DNA of 64,000 bases, taken from assembly GCA_963821345.1 (NCBI GenBank), contig CAWGDM010000001.1:620001-684000 (forward strand). The letters run 5' to 3'. The DNA is from WHSW01 sp963821345 (GTDB lineage: Bacteria; Actinomycetota; Thermoleophilia; Solirubrobacterales; 70-9). The position numbers were made by a program, and so were the translations under genes. Positions 50,507 through 58,320 of the stretch are shown piece by piece; the stretch's first letter is position 1; each line of letters starts with the position of its first letter. The notes below the pieces were generated by a model. It was not told the origin of the DNA. It searched no databases and saw only the letters and a program-made list of their open reading frames with translations.

Positions 50507-51631
50507 ATGAAGCCAGTCGATGGCGCTGTCGCGAGCGAGCGCGCACGCGATCAGCTCGGTGATCGCCGAGCCGACCCCGACCACTTGACAAGCCCCGACC
50601 AGTTGACGAGGGAGGACCGCGCGAACCTGCTGCGGTTCATGGTCATGATGCGGGCAGCCGAGGAGCGCGGCATCACCCTCTACCGGCAGGGCAAGGTGCC
50701 AGGAAGCTTCTACGACGGCTGCGGGCAGGAGGCGATCTCGGTCGGCTCCTCCTACGTGCTCGGCCCGCGCGACCGGATGTGCATCCTGCACCGCGACCTT
50801 GGCGCGCACTTCGTCCGCGGCGTCACCCCCGACCGTTACCTCGCCAACTACATGGGCCGCAGCGGTGGCGTCACCCGCGGCAGAGACGGCAACATGCATT
50901 TCGGCGACCCGGAGCTGGGCTGCGTCGGGATGGTCTCGATGCTGCCCGACATGGCCCTGGTCGCGAGCGGGATGGCGCTCGCCTTCAAGCTCCGCGGCGA
51001 GCCACGGGTGGCGATGACCTACTTCGGCGAGGGCTCGACCGCCAACGGCCAGTGGCACGAGGCGATGAACTTCGCCGGCATCCACCAGCTGCCGGTCGTC
51101 TTCGTGCTCGAAAACAACGGCTTCGCCTACTCGACTCCGAACGAACTCGAGTTCGCAGTCGACCCGGTCGAGCGCGCAGCGGCCTACGGGTTCCCGGGCG
51201 TGCTCGTCGACGGCAACGACGTCGAGGCCGTGTTCGAGGCCTCGCGGGTCGCCGCCGAGCGCGCCCGCGCGGGCGGCGGCCCGACATTGATCGAGTGCCG
51301 GACGATGCGCATGCACGGCCACGGAGCCCACGACGACATGAGCTACGTGCCCGAGGCGCTGCGCGAGGAGTGGGCGCAGCGCGACCCGATCGACCTCTAC
51401 GCCCAGGCCTTGGTCGGCGAGCACGGATTTGACGCCGACGAGGTCGAATCGATCCGGGCCGAGGTCAGGGCCTACGTCGACGAGTGCGCGCAGGTCGCGC
51501 TCGCTTCGCCGATGCCCGACGCGGCGGACGCGACGGCCGGTGTGTTCGCCGATCAGCTGACCACGCTCGGCGACGGCCGCGCTCCGTGGTCCCGGTGGGC
51601 CGAGGCGACCGTCGACCGGAGGGCCGCCTGA
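50507..51631 (+). CDS. bkdA1: Branched-chain 2-oxoacid dehydrogenase E1, alpha subunit
   Basis: A 374-residue ThDP-dependent E1-alpha. MVMMRAAEERGITLYRQGKV, the GCGQEAISVGSSY block and the ThDP motif YFGEGSTANGQWHEAMNFAG are visible, then RTMRMHGHGAHDDM. An N-terminal stretch of about 35 residues precedes the domain. ATG 50507 has GGAGAG upstream and follows the structured leader. The set E1-alpha, E1-beta, E2 and amino acid dehydrogenase in one operon indicates branched-chain oxoacids; acetoin-type substrates are the main alternative. Confidence 0.9.
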   Translation: MKPVDGAVASERARDQLGDRRADPDHLTSPDQLTREDRANLLRFMVMMRAAEERGITLYRQGKVPGSFYDGCGQEAISVGSSYVLGPRDRMCILHRDLGAHFVRGVTPDRYLANYMGRSGGVTRGRDGNMHFGDPELGCVGMVSMLPDMALVASGMALAFKLRGEPRVAMTYFGEGSTANGQWHEAMNFAGIHQLPVVFVLENNGFAYSTPNELEFAVDPVERAAAYGFPGVLVDGNDVEAVFEASRVAAERARAGGGPTLIECRTMRMHGHGAHDDMSYVPEALREEWAQRDPIDLYAQALVGEHGFDADEVESIRAEVRAYVDECAQVALASPMPDAADATAGVFADQLTTLGDGRAPWSRWAEATVDRRAA

Positions 51632-52602
51632 TGGCCGTCGCGGAGATGACCTATCTGGAGGCGATCTCCGACGGACTGCGCGAGGAGATGCGCCGCGACC
51701 CGACCGTGTTCTGCATGGGCGAGGACATCGGCGCCTTCGGTGGCGCCTTCAAGGTCACCGACGGCTTCGTCAGCGAGTTCGGGGCCGAGCGGGTGCTCGA
51801 CACGCCGCTGGCCGAGAACGCGATCATCGGCACCGCGGTCGGCGCCGCGGTCGAGGGGCTGAGGCCGGTCTGCGAGATGCAGTTCGCCGACTTCATCGCC
51901 TGCGGCTTCGACCAACTGGTCAACGTCGCCGCCAAGCTCCACTACCGCCAGGGGGTCGCGGCGCCGATCGTCGTCCGGCTGCCGTCCGGCGGCGGGTTCT
52001 CGGGAGGGCCGTTTCACTCCCAGAACCCCGAGGCGTGGTTCCTGCAGGCGCCGGGGCTGAAGGTGGTGGCGCCCGCGACGGCCGCCGATGCCAAGGGGCT
52101 GCTGGCGGCGGCTATCCGCGACCCGAACCCGGTCTGCTACCTCGAGCACAAGGGCCTGTACCGCTACGTCCGCGGCGAGGTGCCGGAGGGCGACTACGCG
52201 GTCGAGCTCGGCAGGGCGGCGGTCGCCCGCGAGGGCGAGGAGATCACCGTGATCGCCTACGGCTCGGCCGTCCACCTGGCGCTCGAGGCCGCCGAGGCGC
52301 TCGACGAGTCGATCGAGGTGATCGACCTGCGCACCCTGTGTCCGCTCGACACCGAGGCGGTGCTCGCCAGCGCGCGCAAGACCGGAAAGGTGCTTGTCGC
52401 CCACGAGGCGACTCAATCGTGCGGGGTGGGAGCGGAGGTCGCCGCGCTGGTGGCGGCCGAGGCGTTCGAGGACCTCGACGCCCCGGTGCGCAGGCTGACC
52501 GCGCCCGACGTGCCGATCCCGTTCAGCCCACCGCTGGAGCAGGCCGTCCTGCCGCAGCTCGACGACATGAAGGAGGCCTGCCGTGAGCTCCTCGCCTATT
52601 GA
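51631..52602 (+). CDS. bkdA2: Branched-chain 2-oxoacid dehydrogenase E1, beta subunit
   Basis: A 323-residue E1-beta. EAISDGLREEMRRDPTVFCM and the GEDIGAFGGAFKVTDGF block begin the pyrimidine domain; RLPSGGGFSGGPFHSQNPEA matches the branched-chain form (HSQNPEAWF) better than the pyruvate form. The C-terminal domain has DLRTLCPLDTEAVLASARKT. ATG 51631 shares a base with the E1-alpha stop. It overlaps the next gene by 20 bases. Confidence 0.93.
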   Translation: MAVAEMTYLEAISDGLREEMRRDPTVFCMGEDIGAFGGAFKVTDGFVSEFGAERVLDTPLAENAIIGTAVGAAVEGLRPVCEMQFADFIACGFDQLVNVAAKLHYRQGVAAPIVVRLPSGGGFSGGPFHSQNPEAWFLQAPGLKVVAPATAADAKGLLAAAIRDPNPVCYLEHKGLYRYVRGEVPEGDYAVELGRAAVAREGEEITVIAYGSAVHLALEAAEALDESIEVIDLRTLCPLDTEAVLASARKTGKVLVAHEATQSCGVGAEVAALVAAEAFEDLDAPVRRLTAPDVPIPFSPPLEQAVLPQLDDMKEACRELLAY

Positions 52603-53815
52603 GACGCTGGTCGAGGTCGCGATGCCGAAGATGGGCATCAGCGTGTCCGAGGGCACGATCGTCGAGTGGCGAAAGCGCCCCGGCGACTGGGTCGAGGCCG
52701 ATGAGACGATCGCCGACGTGACCACCGACAAGGTCGACGTCGAGATCCCCTCGCCGGCGACCGGCCGCGTCGCGCGGCTGCTGATCGAGGCCGGCGAGAG
52801 CGTCGAGGTCGGCGCCACGATCGCGGAGATCGACACCGCCGCCCGCCCGGGCGAGGCCCATCCCGAGGAGGACGGAGCCGCCGCGCTCCAGGACGGCGCC
52901 AGCACGGGGGAGGTCGACCGCTCGAGCTTCGTCTCGCCGGTCGTCCGCCGGATCGCCGACAAGCACGGGATCGACCTCGACCGCGTCGAGGGAACTGGGA
53001 TCGGCGGCCGGGTCCGCAAGAAGGACGTGCTCGCCCACGTCGCCAACGGCGAGCAGCGGAAGGTCCTGCACACGGAGTCGCCGTACAAGCCCGATGACCT
53101 CGAGCCCGAGCGCGAGGGCGTCGACGAGCGGCGCGAACCGATGTCGACGATGCGCCGGGCGATCGCCCGGCACATGGTCGACAGCCGCCGGACGGCGGCG
53201 CACTGCACGACGATCGTCGAGGTCGACATGTCAAGGGTCGCCGCACGGCGCGCCGAGCTGAAGGATTCGATGGCCCGCAAGGGCGTGCCGCTCACCTACC
53301 TCGCGTTCGTCGCCGTGGCGACGGTCGAGGCGCTCGAGCGCCACCCGGTCCTCAACGCGTCGGTCGACGGAGACGATCTCGTCTACCACGACGATGTCAA
53401 CCTCGGGATCGCCGTGGCGCTCGACGACGGGTTGATCGTGCCGGTGATCCCGCAGGCGCAGCGGCTCAGCCTGGAGGGAATGGCGGCGGCGATCGCCGAC
53501 CTCGCCGAACGGGCGCGGTCGAAGCGCCTGGAGCCCGACGACGTCCATGGCGGCACCTTCACGATCACCAACCCGGGTCAGTTCGGCGCCGTGCTGGCGA
53601 CGCCGATCATCAACCAGCCGCAGGTGGCGATCCTCGACCTCGAGGCGATCGTCAAGCGGCCGGTCGTGGTCGAGGGCCCCGACGGCGACTCGATCGCGAT
53701 CAGGCCGATCACCTACCTGCCGATGTCGTGGGACCACCGCGCGCTCGACGGCGCGGAGGCGGCCAAGTTCCTGGGCCGAGTCAAGGCCCGGCTCGAGGGC
53801 TGGGAGATCGAGTGA
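52583..53815 (+). CDS. bkdB: Branched-chain 2-oxoacid dehydrogenase E2
   Basis: A 410-residue acyltransferase. Lipoyl domain (MPKMGISVSEGTIVEW, lipoyl Lys in VTTDKVDVEIPSP) at 1-85, subunit-binding domain (SPVVRRIADKHGIDLDRVEG) near 115-155, and catalytic domain with the active His in MSWDHRALDGAEAAKFLG. GTG 52583 has AAGGAGG 6 nt upstream and lies inside the end of E1-beta. The frame is intact, unlike that of the first E2 gene. The stop shares a base with the dehydrogenase start. Confidence 0.94.
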   Translation: MSSSPIETLVEVAMPKMGISVSEGTIVEWRKRPGDWVEADETIADVTTDKVDVEIPSPATGRVARLLIEAGESVEVGATIAEIDTAARPGEAHPEEDGAAALQDGASTGEVDRSSFVSPVVRRIADKHGIDLDRVEGTGIGGRVRKKDVLAHVANGEQRKVLHTESPYKPDDLEPEREGVDERREPMSTMRRAIARHMVDSRRTAAHCTTIVEVDMSRVAARRAELKDSMARKGVPLTYLAFVAVATVEALERHPVLNASVDGDDLVYHDDVNLGIAVALDDGLIVPVIPQAQRLSLEGMAAAIADLAERARSKRLEPDDVHGGTFTITNPGQFGAVLATPIINQPQVAILDLEAIVKRPVVVEGPDGDSIAIRPITYLPMSWDHRALDGAEAAKFLGRVKARLEGWEIE

Positions 53816-54912
53816 TGGCGATCGCGGTTCCCGCACAAACCAACGGCTCCGCGCCCAGGGTGGGGCAGATCGCCCCGGTGGCGCTCGATCACGAGCAGCT
53901 CGTGGTCAGGCGCGGCGAGCGCTCCGGCGTCTACTGCGTGGTCGCGATCCACTCGACCGCCCTCGGCCCGGCGCTGGGCGGACTGCGCATCTGGCACTAC
54001 GCGGACGCGGGCGACGCGCTTCGCGATGCGATGCGCCTCGGCGCCGGGATGACCCTGAAGGCGGCTGCCGCCGGGCTGGCGCTCGGCGGCGGCAAGGGTG
54101 TCATCTGCGCGCCCCCCGAAGGGCTGAAGGGCGAGCGTCGCCGCGCGGCGCTGCTCGACTTCGGGGACCTGGTCGAGTCGCTCGGCGGGCGCTACGTCAC
54201 CGCCGAGGACGTCGGCACCAGCCCGGACGACCTGGTCGCGGTGCGCGAGCGCACCGCCCACGTCACCGGGCTGCCGCCCGACCGCGGCGGCTCGGGCGAC
54301 CCGAGCCCGTTCACGGCGATCGGCGTCGAAGCGTCGATCCGCGCTTGCCTGCGCGATCGCCACGGCGACGGGGCGCTGTCCGGCCGCACCGTCTGCGTGG
54401 TCGGGCTCGGCCACGTCGGCGCCGGGCTCGCGCGCCGGCTGGCGGACGCCGGGTGCGAGCTGGTCGCCTCCGACATCGACCCTGCCAAGCGGGCGCTGGC
54501 GGAGGCCCTGGGGGCCAGCTGGCGCGAGCCCGAGACGGCGATACTGACGGGCTGCGAGGTGCTCGCGCCGTGCGCGCTCGGCGGCGCGATCCACGACCTC
54601 AACGTCGGCGCGCTCAACTGCGAAATCGTCTGTGGCGCGGCCAACAACCAGCTCGCCGACGACTCGCTCGCGGAGGCGCTGGCGGCGCGCGGGATCCTTT
54701 ATGCGCCCGACTTCATTGCCAACGCCGGCGGCCTGATCCATGTGTTCATGGAGATCGAGGGCTACTCGGAGGAGCGCGCGGTCGCGCTCGCCGAGAGCAT
54801 CGAGGGGACGCTGGCGCGGGTCCTCGACGCCGCCGCGCGGCTCGGCATCACGCCCCTGGAGGCGGCTCGCGAGCTCGCCGACGAGCGGCTGCTCGCGGCT
54901 CTGCGAAACTGA
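53815..54912 (+). CDS. Leucine/valine-type amino acid dehydrogenase
   Basis: A 365-residue member of the Glu/Leu/Phe/Val dehydrogenase family, which deaminates branched-chain amino acids to oxoacids with NAD+. GPALGGLRIWHYADAGDALRD begins the catalytic domain, the catalytic Lys is in ALGGGKGVICAPP, TAEDVGTSPDDL follows, and the Rossmann motif is VVGLGHVGAGLARRLADAG. NNQLADDSLAEAL marks the end of the cofactor domain. It sits directly behind E2 and gives the substrate of that complex, which is the main reason to call the operon branched-chain type. Leu versus Val preference cannot be read. Confidence 0.92.
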   Translation: MAIAVPAQTNGSAPRVGQIAPVALDHEQLVVRRGERSGVYCVVAIHSTALGPALGGLRIWHYADAGDALRDAMRLGAGMTLKAAAAGLALGGGKGVICAPPEGLKGERRRAALLDFGDLVESLGGRYVTAEDVGTSPDDLVAVRERTAHVTGLPPDRGGSGDPSPFTAIGVEASIRACLRDRHGDGALSGRTVCVVGLGHVGAGLARRLADAGCELVASDIDPAKRALAEALGASWREPETAILTGCEVLAPCALGGAIHDLNVGALNCEIVCGAANNQLADDSLAEALAARGILYAPDFIANAGGLIHVFMEIEGYSEERAVALAESIEGTLARVLDAAARLGITPLEAARELADERLLAALRN

Positions 54913-54917
54913 GCCCG

Positions 54918-55640
54918 ATGGAGCGCCTGCAGGTCGTCCGGCTGGGGCTCGTCCCCTACGGGGAGGCGACGGCGATCCAGCGCCGGCTCGAGGCCGCGCG
55001 GCTCGAGGGCCGAATCGGCGACGTGGTGCTGATGCTCGAGCACCCGCCCGTCTACACGAAGGGCCGCCGCTCGACCGCCGCCGAGCTGCCGATGGGCGAG
55101 GACTGGTATCGGATGCAGGGGATCGAGGTGGTCGAGGCCGATCGCGGCGGCCAGGTCACCTACCACGGGCCCGGCCAGCTGGTCGCCTACCCGATCCTCA
55201 GCCTGCGCGATCTGGCGCGGCCGGACGACGTTCACGCCTACGTGCGCGCGCTCGAGGGGGCGATGATCGCTGCGCTCGCCGACCATCGGGTCGAGTCGCG
55301 CATAATCGACGGGCTCACCGGCGTCTGGGTCGGCGCCGACCCGCCGCCCGCGGGCGAGGCGCGCAAGATCGGCTCGATCGGGATCCACGTTCGTCGCGGG
55401 ATCACCACCCACGGGCTGGCGGTCAACGTCGCCAACGACCTGCAGCCGTTCGAGTGGGTGGTCCCGTGCGGGATCGAGGCTTGCCGGATGACCTCGCTGA
55501 CCCGCGAGCTGGGCAGCGAGCAGTCGGTGGCGGAGTTCGCGACCTCGCTGGCGACGCGGCTGGGCGAGGCCTATGCCCGCGAGCCGGTCGAGACCGCGGC
55601 CGACGATGTCTTCGGGTCACTAAGTTTGGTTGCGCGATGA
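54918..55640 (+). CDS. lipB: Octanoyltransferase LipB
   Basis: LipB moves octanoyl from acyl carrier protein to lipoyl-domain lysines. It has 240 residues. DRGGQVTYHGPGQLVAYPIL is the family signature, the Lys of the dyad is in ARKIGSIGIHVRRGITTHG and the Cys is in VVPCGIEACRMTS. ATG 54918 lies 5 bases behind the amino acid dehydrogenase; the stop overlaps lipA (ATGA). The setting behind two E2 genes supplies their cofactor. Confidence 0.95.
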   Translation: MERLQVVRLGLVPYGEATAIQRRLEAARLEGRIGDVVLMLEHPPVYTKGRRSTAAELPMGEDWYRMQGIEVVEADRGGQVTYHGPGQLVAYPILSLRDLARPDDVHAYVRALEGAMIAALADHRVESRIIDGLTGVWVGADPPPAGEARKIGSIGIHVRRGITTHGLAVNVANDLQPFEWVVPCGIEACRMTSLTRELGSEQSVAEFATSLATRLGEAYAREPVETAADDVFGSLSLVAR

Positions 55641-56596
55641 GCGACGCACAACAGCTGCGGGTCCACGTCACCCGCTCGCGCGCCCACCCGGGCGGCGCGA
55701 TCGAGATCGAGGGCCGGCCGTTTCGCGAGCGCAAGCCGCCGTGGCTGAAGGTGCCCGCGCCCGGCGGCGCCACCTACCGCGAGCTGAAGCGCTCGATCGA
55801 GGCCGACAACCTGCACACCGTCTGCGAGGAGGCCAATTGCCCCAACGTCGGCGAGTGCTGGGAGCGCGGCACGGCAACGTTCATGATCGGTGGCGACGTC
55901 TGCACCCGCCGCTGCGGGTTCTGCAACGTGCAGACCGGCGTCCCGACCTGGAACGACCCGCTCGAGCCGCTGCGGGTCGCGACCCAGGTGAAGAAGATGG
56001 GTTTGCGCCACGCCGTCGTCACCTCGGTCGACCGCGACGATCTGCCCGACTACGGTGCCTCGGCGTTCGTCGGCGTGATCCGCTCGATCCGGATGCTGGC
56101 TCCGGATTGCAAGGTCGAGGTGCTGACGCCCGATTTCCGCGGCCAGGAGATGCCGCTGGCGAAGGTGGTCCACGAGCGCCCCGACGTCTTCAACCACAAC
56201 GTCGAGACCGTTCCGCGCCTTTATCCCCGGGCGCGGCGCGGGTCGGACTTCCTGCGCTCCTGCCGGGTGCTTCGGCTGGCCAAGGAGATGGGCGGCGACC
56301 GCGTGGTCACCAAGTCGGGGCTGATGGTCGGGCTGGGCGAGGAATACGACGAGATGATCGACACCTTCCGCGTCCTGCGCGAGCACCAGGTCCAGATCCT
56401 CACCGTCGGCCAGTACCTGCGCCCGACCGAGCAGCACCTGCCGGTGATCCGCTACTGGCACCCGGACGAGTTCGACCGCCTCCGCGACGCCGCCTACGAG
56501 CTCGGTTTCGACTCGGTCGCCTCGGGCCCGCTGGTGCGCAGCTCATACCACGCCGACGAGTCGGCGCGCGAAGTGGCCGAGCGCTCCGCCGCGTAG
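55637..56596 (+). CDS. lipA: Lipoyl synthase LipA
   Basis: LipA inserts two sulfurs into the octanoyl chain by radical SAM chemistry. It has 319 residues. The auxiliary cluster Cys are in CEEANCPNVGECW, the radical SAM cluster in GGDVCTRRCGFCNVQTG, and the last Ser ligand is in LVRSSYHADE. ATG 55637 is coupled to lipB. The last 103 bases overlap a gene on the other strand that runs into it (56494-57030). Confidence 0.97.
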   Translation: MSDAQQLRVHVTRSRAHPGGAIEIEGRPFRERKPPWLKVPAPGGATYRELKRSIEADNLHTVCEEANCPNVGECWERGTATFMIGGDVCTRRCGFCNVQTGVPTWNDPLEPLRVATQVKKMGLRHAVVTSVDRDDLPDYGASAFVGVIRSIRMLAPDCKVEVLTPDFRGQEMPLAKVVHERPDVFNHNVETVPRLYPRARRGSDFLRSCRVLRLAKEMGGDRVVTKSGLMVGLGEEYDEMIDTFRVLREHQVQILTVGQYLRPTEQHLPVIRYWHPDEFDRLRDAAYELGFDSVASGPLVRSSYHADESAREVAERSAA

Positions 56597-57030
56597 CGCC
56601 GCTTGAACGTGAACGCGTGCGGGGTCGGGCCGTTGGCCTGCAGGTGCTCGAGTCGCTCTCGCGCCTCCTCGACCGTGGGCACATGGCCGCGGGGGATCCA
56701 CCACAGGCACATGTGCGACTCGGCGAGCTTGGTCATCCACTCGCGGCGCCGGCGCATCACCTCCAGGTGATGGCCGTCGTAGACGAAGTTCCAGAGCGCC
56801 TCGACCGACTCCCAGACCGACATGTTGATGATTAGCCGGTCGTCGTCGAAGGCGCGGATCGAGGTCGCGTCGCCGCTCTCGTCCTCGAGGCGCCAGACGA
56901 ATCCGACAGCCGAGTCGGCGAGCGCGTTGACCGGCTCCAGGTTGGAGACGAACTCGGCCAGCGCCGGAGAGTCGAGCGGCTCGCGGGGCAGGGCGATGTT
57001 GACCTGGGCGATCCACTCGTTTGCGCTCAC
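56494..57030 (-). CDS. DUF3291-domain protein with extended C-terminus
   Basis: A 178-residue protein. The DUF3291 blocks are clear: NEWIAQVNIALPREPLDSPA at the start, LIINMSVWESVEALWNFVYD and WWIPRGHVPTVEEARERL, ending with PTPHAFTFKRRY at about residue 143. Relatives usually stop there; here the frame continues for 35 residues antisense to lipA. GTG 57030 has a TACGAT box 6 nt upstream and no ribosome site. DUF3291 proteins resemble heme-degrading dimeric alpha-beta barrels, but the function is not established. Confidence 0.8.
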   Translation of the reverse strand: MSANEWIAQVNIALPREPLDSPALAEFVSNLEPVNALADSAVGFVWRLEDESGDATSIRAFDDDRLIINMSVWESVEALWNFVYDGHHLEVMRRRREWMTKLAESHMCLWWIPRGHVPTVEEARERLEHLQANGPTPHAFTFKRRYAAERSATSRADSSAWYELRTSGPEATESKPSS

Positions 57031-57036
57031 GGCGCA

Positions 57037-57042
57037 ATCGTA
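57037..57042 (-). promoter_or_regulatory. Candidate -10 box (TACGAT), leaderless DUF3291 gene
   Basis: On the minus strand TACGAT is followed by 6 nt and the GTG at 57030. Confidence 0.45.
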
Positions 57043-57075
57043 GGTGCCGCGGTCGCGAACTAGGCTTGCTCGGCC

Positions 57076-57678
57076 CTGCTGCCCCTGAAGGACAACCTCC
57101 AGCTGCCCGGGATCCCGGTCGTCACGGTCTCCCTGATCGCGCTTGCCCTGGTGCTCGGGGTGGTCGACTGGGATCCGGACCTGAGCGACACCTGGTGGCC
57201 GCTGGCGGCGGTCGCCTCGCTGTTCATCAGCCCGGGGGCGATCGGGCTGCTGGTCAACCTGCTGTTCCTGTGGCTGTTCTCGACCAGCCTGGAGAGTCGC
57301 CTCGGGCCGGCGCGCTACCTGGCGCTGTTCGTCGCCGGCGGGATCGCCGCGGCCGCCGGACAGGAGCTGTTCGAACCGTCGACCAGCGTCCCCTCGGTCG
57401 GCCTCGCCGGATCGATCGCGGCGCTGATCGGCGCCTACGCGGTGCTCATGCCGCGCGGCAGGATCCTCTGCTGGGTGCTGATCCCGTTCTTCGTCACCTT
57501 CACCGAGACCCCGGCCCTGCTGCTGGCCGTCGTCTGGTTCGGCCTGCAGGCTCTGTCGGCGTTCGGCCAGCCACCCGCCGCCGCCCTGGTCGCCGGCCTG
57601 CTGCTTGGCGCCGCCGCGGTTCGACCACTCGCCCACGGCCGCCCGCAGGCCGTCGAGGTCTCGCAACCGGTGTACTAG
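57076..57678 (+). CDS. Rhomboid-like membrane protein, catalytic residues absent, CTG start likely
   Basis: About 200 residues with the rhomboid layout: LLPLKDNLQLPGIPVVTVSL is the usual start, followed by helices LVNLLFLWLFSTSLESRLGP (with the WVFG/LESRLG-type turn) and YLALFVAGGIAAAAGQELF. At the place of the catalytic Ser (GASG) the chain reads SVGLAGSIAALIGAYAVL, and at the place of the catalytic His (HIGGFVAG) it reads PPAAALVAGLLLGA. So both catalytic residues are replaced by Ala. It would be an inactive rhomboid, perhaps a membrane chaperone. Homology starts at CTG 57076, behind TAGGCT; the first standard start is GTG 57151, which would delete the first helix. Confidence 0.68.
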   Translation: MLPLKDNLQLPGIPVVTVSLIALALVLGVVDWDPDLSDTWWPLAAVASLFISPGAIGLLVNLLFLWLFSTSLESRLGPARYLALFVAGGIAAAAGQELFEPSTSVPSVGLAGSIAALIGAYAVLMPRGRILCWVLIPFFVTFTETPALLLAVVWFGLQALSAFGQPPAAALVAGLLLGAAAVRPLAHGRPQAVEVSQPVY

Positions 57679-57683
57679 GCCGC

Positions 57684-57869
57684 GTGGATCCCGACCTCCG
57701 GACCGCCTTGCTCACGGGGGCGATCATCTTCGTCGGCCTGTTCGCGGCGATGACGATCTCGGTGATCGCCGAGAACGGCCTCGACGTGCTCTCCGTCTCG
57801 GCGGTGGTGATCGTGATCCTGCTGGGGCTGCCGCTGATCGGCGCGCTGCGCAACCCGCCGCGGCGTTAA
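57684..57869 (+). CDS. Small membrane protein, unknown
   Basis: A 61-residue protein from GTG 57684 with two membrane helices (TALLTGAIIFVGLFAAMTIS and VSAVVIVILLGLPLIGAL) joined by a short ENGLD turn, ending in Arg residues. It starts 5 bases behind the rhomboid-like gene and probably belongs to the same transcript; the two may act together, but there is no further evidence. Its end overlaps the convergent GFA gene by 4 bases. Confidence 0.6.
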   Translation: MDPDLRTALLTGAIIFVGLFAAMTISVIAENGLDVLSVSAVVIVILLGLPLIGALRNPPRR

Positions 57870-58285
57870 GGACCCGCGGACTCGTCGAAGCGCTCGAGGC
57901 CGTCATCCGGGATCCGCTCCCAGGCCGCGGCGTAGGCGACGAAGCCGCGCTTGCTCGGCCGCACCCCCGGGTCGCCGTCGAAGGCGCTCATCCGGATCGC
58001 CATCCGGGCGTGGTCGTCGGGATCGCGGCTGAACAGCTGAGCGCCGCACTCGCGGCAGAAGGCCTTCTCCCAACCGCCGTCGGCGTGGCGCCAGATCTTG
58101 ACCAGCTCGGCGCCGTCGAGCAGCTCGAACCCGGCGCCGTCCACCTGCGCCTGCGCCGACGCCGCCGTGCCGGTCCTGCGCTGACAGCGGGTGCAGTGGC
58201 AGTAGGTGGCTCCGAGGGGCGGCGCGGCGATCCGGAAGCGCACGCCACCGCACAGGCAACGCCCGCTGAGCGAGGGGTCGGTCAT
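57866..58285 (-). CDS. GFA-family zinc protein
   Basis: A 139-residue protein of the glutathione-dependent formaldehyde-activating (GFA)/CENP-V family. All zinc ligands are present: GRCLCGGVRF, TYCHCTRCQRRTG and FCRECGAQLFSR. ATG 58285 follows a TAGCCT box by 7 nt; an upstream in-frame ATG at 58327 adds 14 residues across the divergent promoter and is less likely. Actinobacteria lack glutathione, so the name describes the fold only. It is divergent from the sulfatase gene. Confidence 0.85.
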   Translation of the reverse strand: MTDPSLSGRCLCGGVRFRIAAPPLGATYCHCTRCQRRTGTAASAQAQVDGAGFELLDGAELVKIWRHADGGWEKAFCRECGAQLFSRDPDDHARMAIRMSAFDGDPGVRPSKRGFVAYAAAWERIPDDGLERFDESAGP

Positions 58286-58292
58286 CTCGCCG

Positions 58293-58298
58293 AGGCTA
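58293..58298 (-). promoter_or_regulatory. Candidate -10 box (TAGCCT), leaderless GFA gene
   Basis: On the minus strand TAGCCT (inside GTATAGCCT) is followed by 7 nt and the ATG at 58285. Confidence 0.5.
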
Positions 58299-58320
58299 TA
58301 CGTGCCAGGATCAACGCGCC

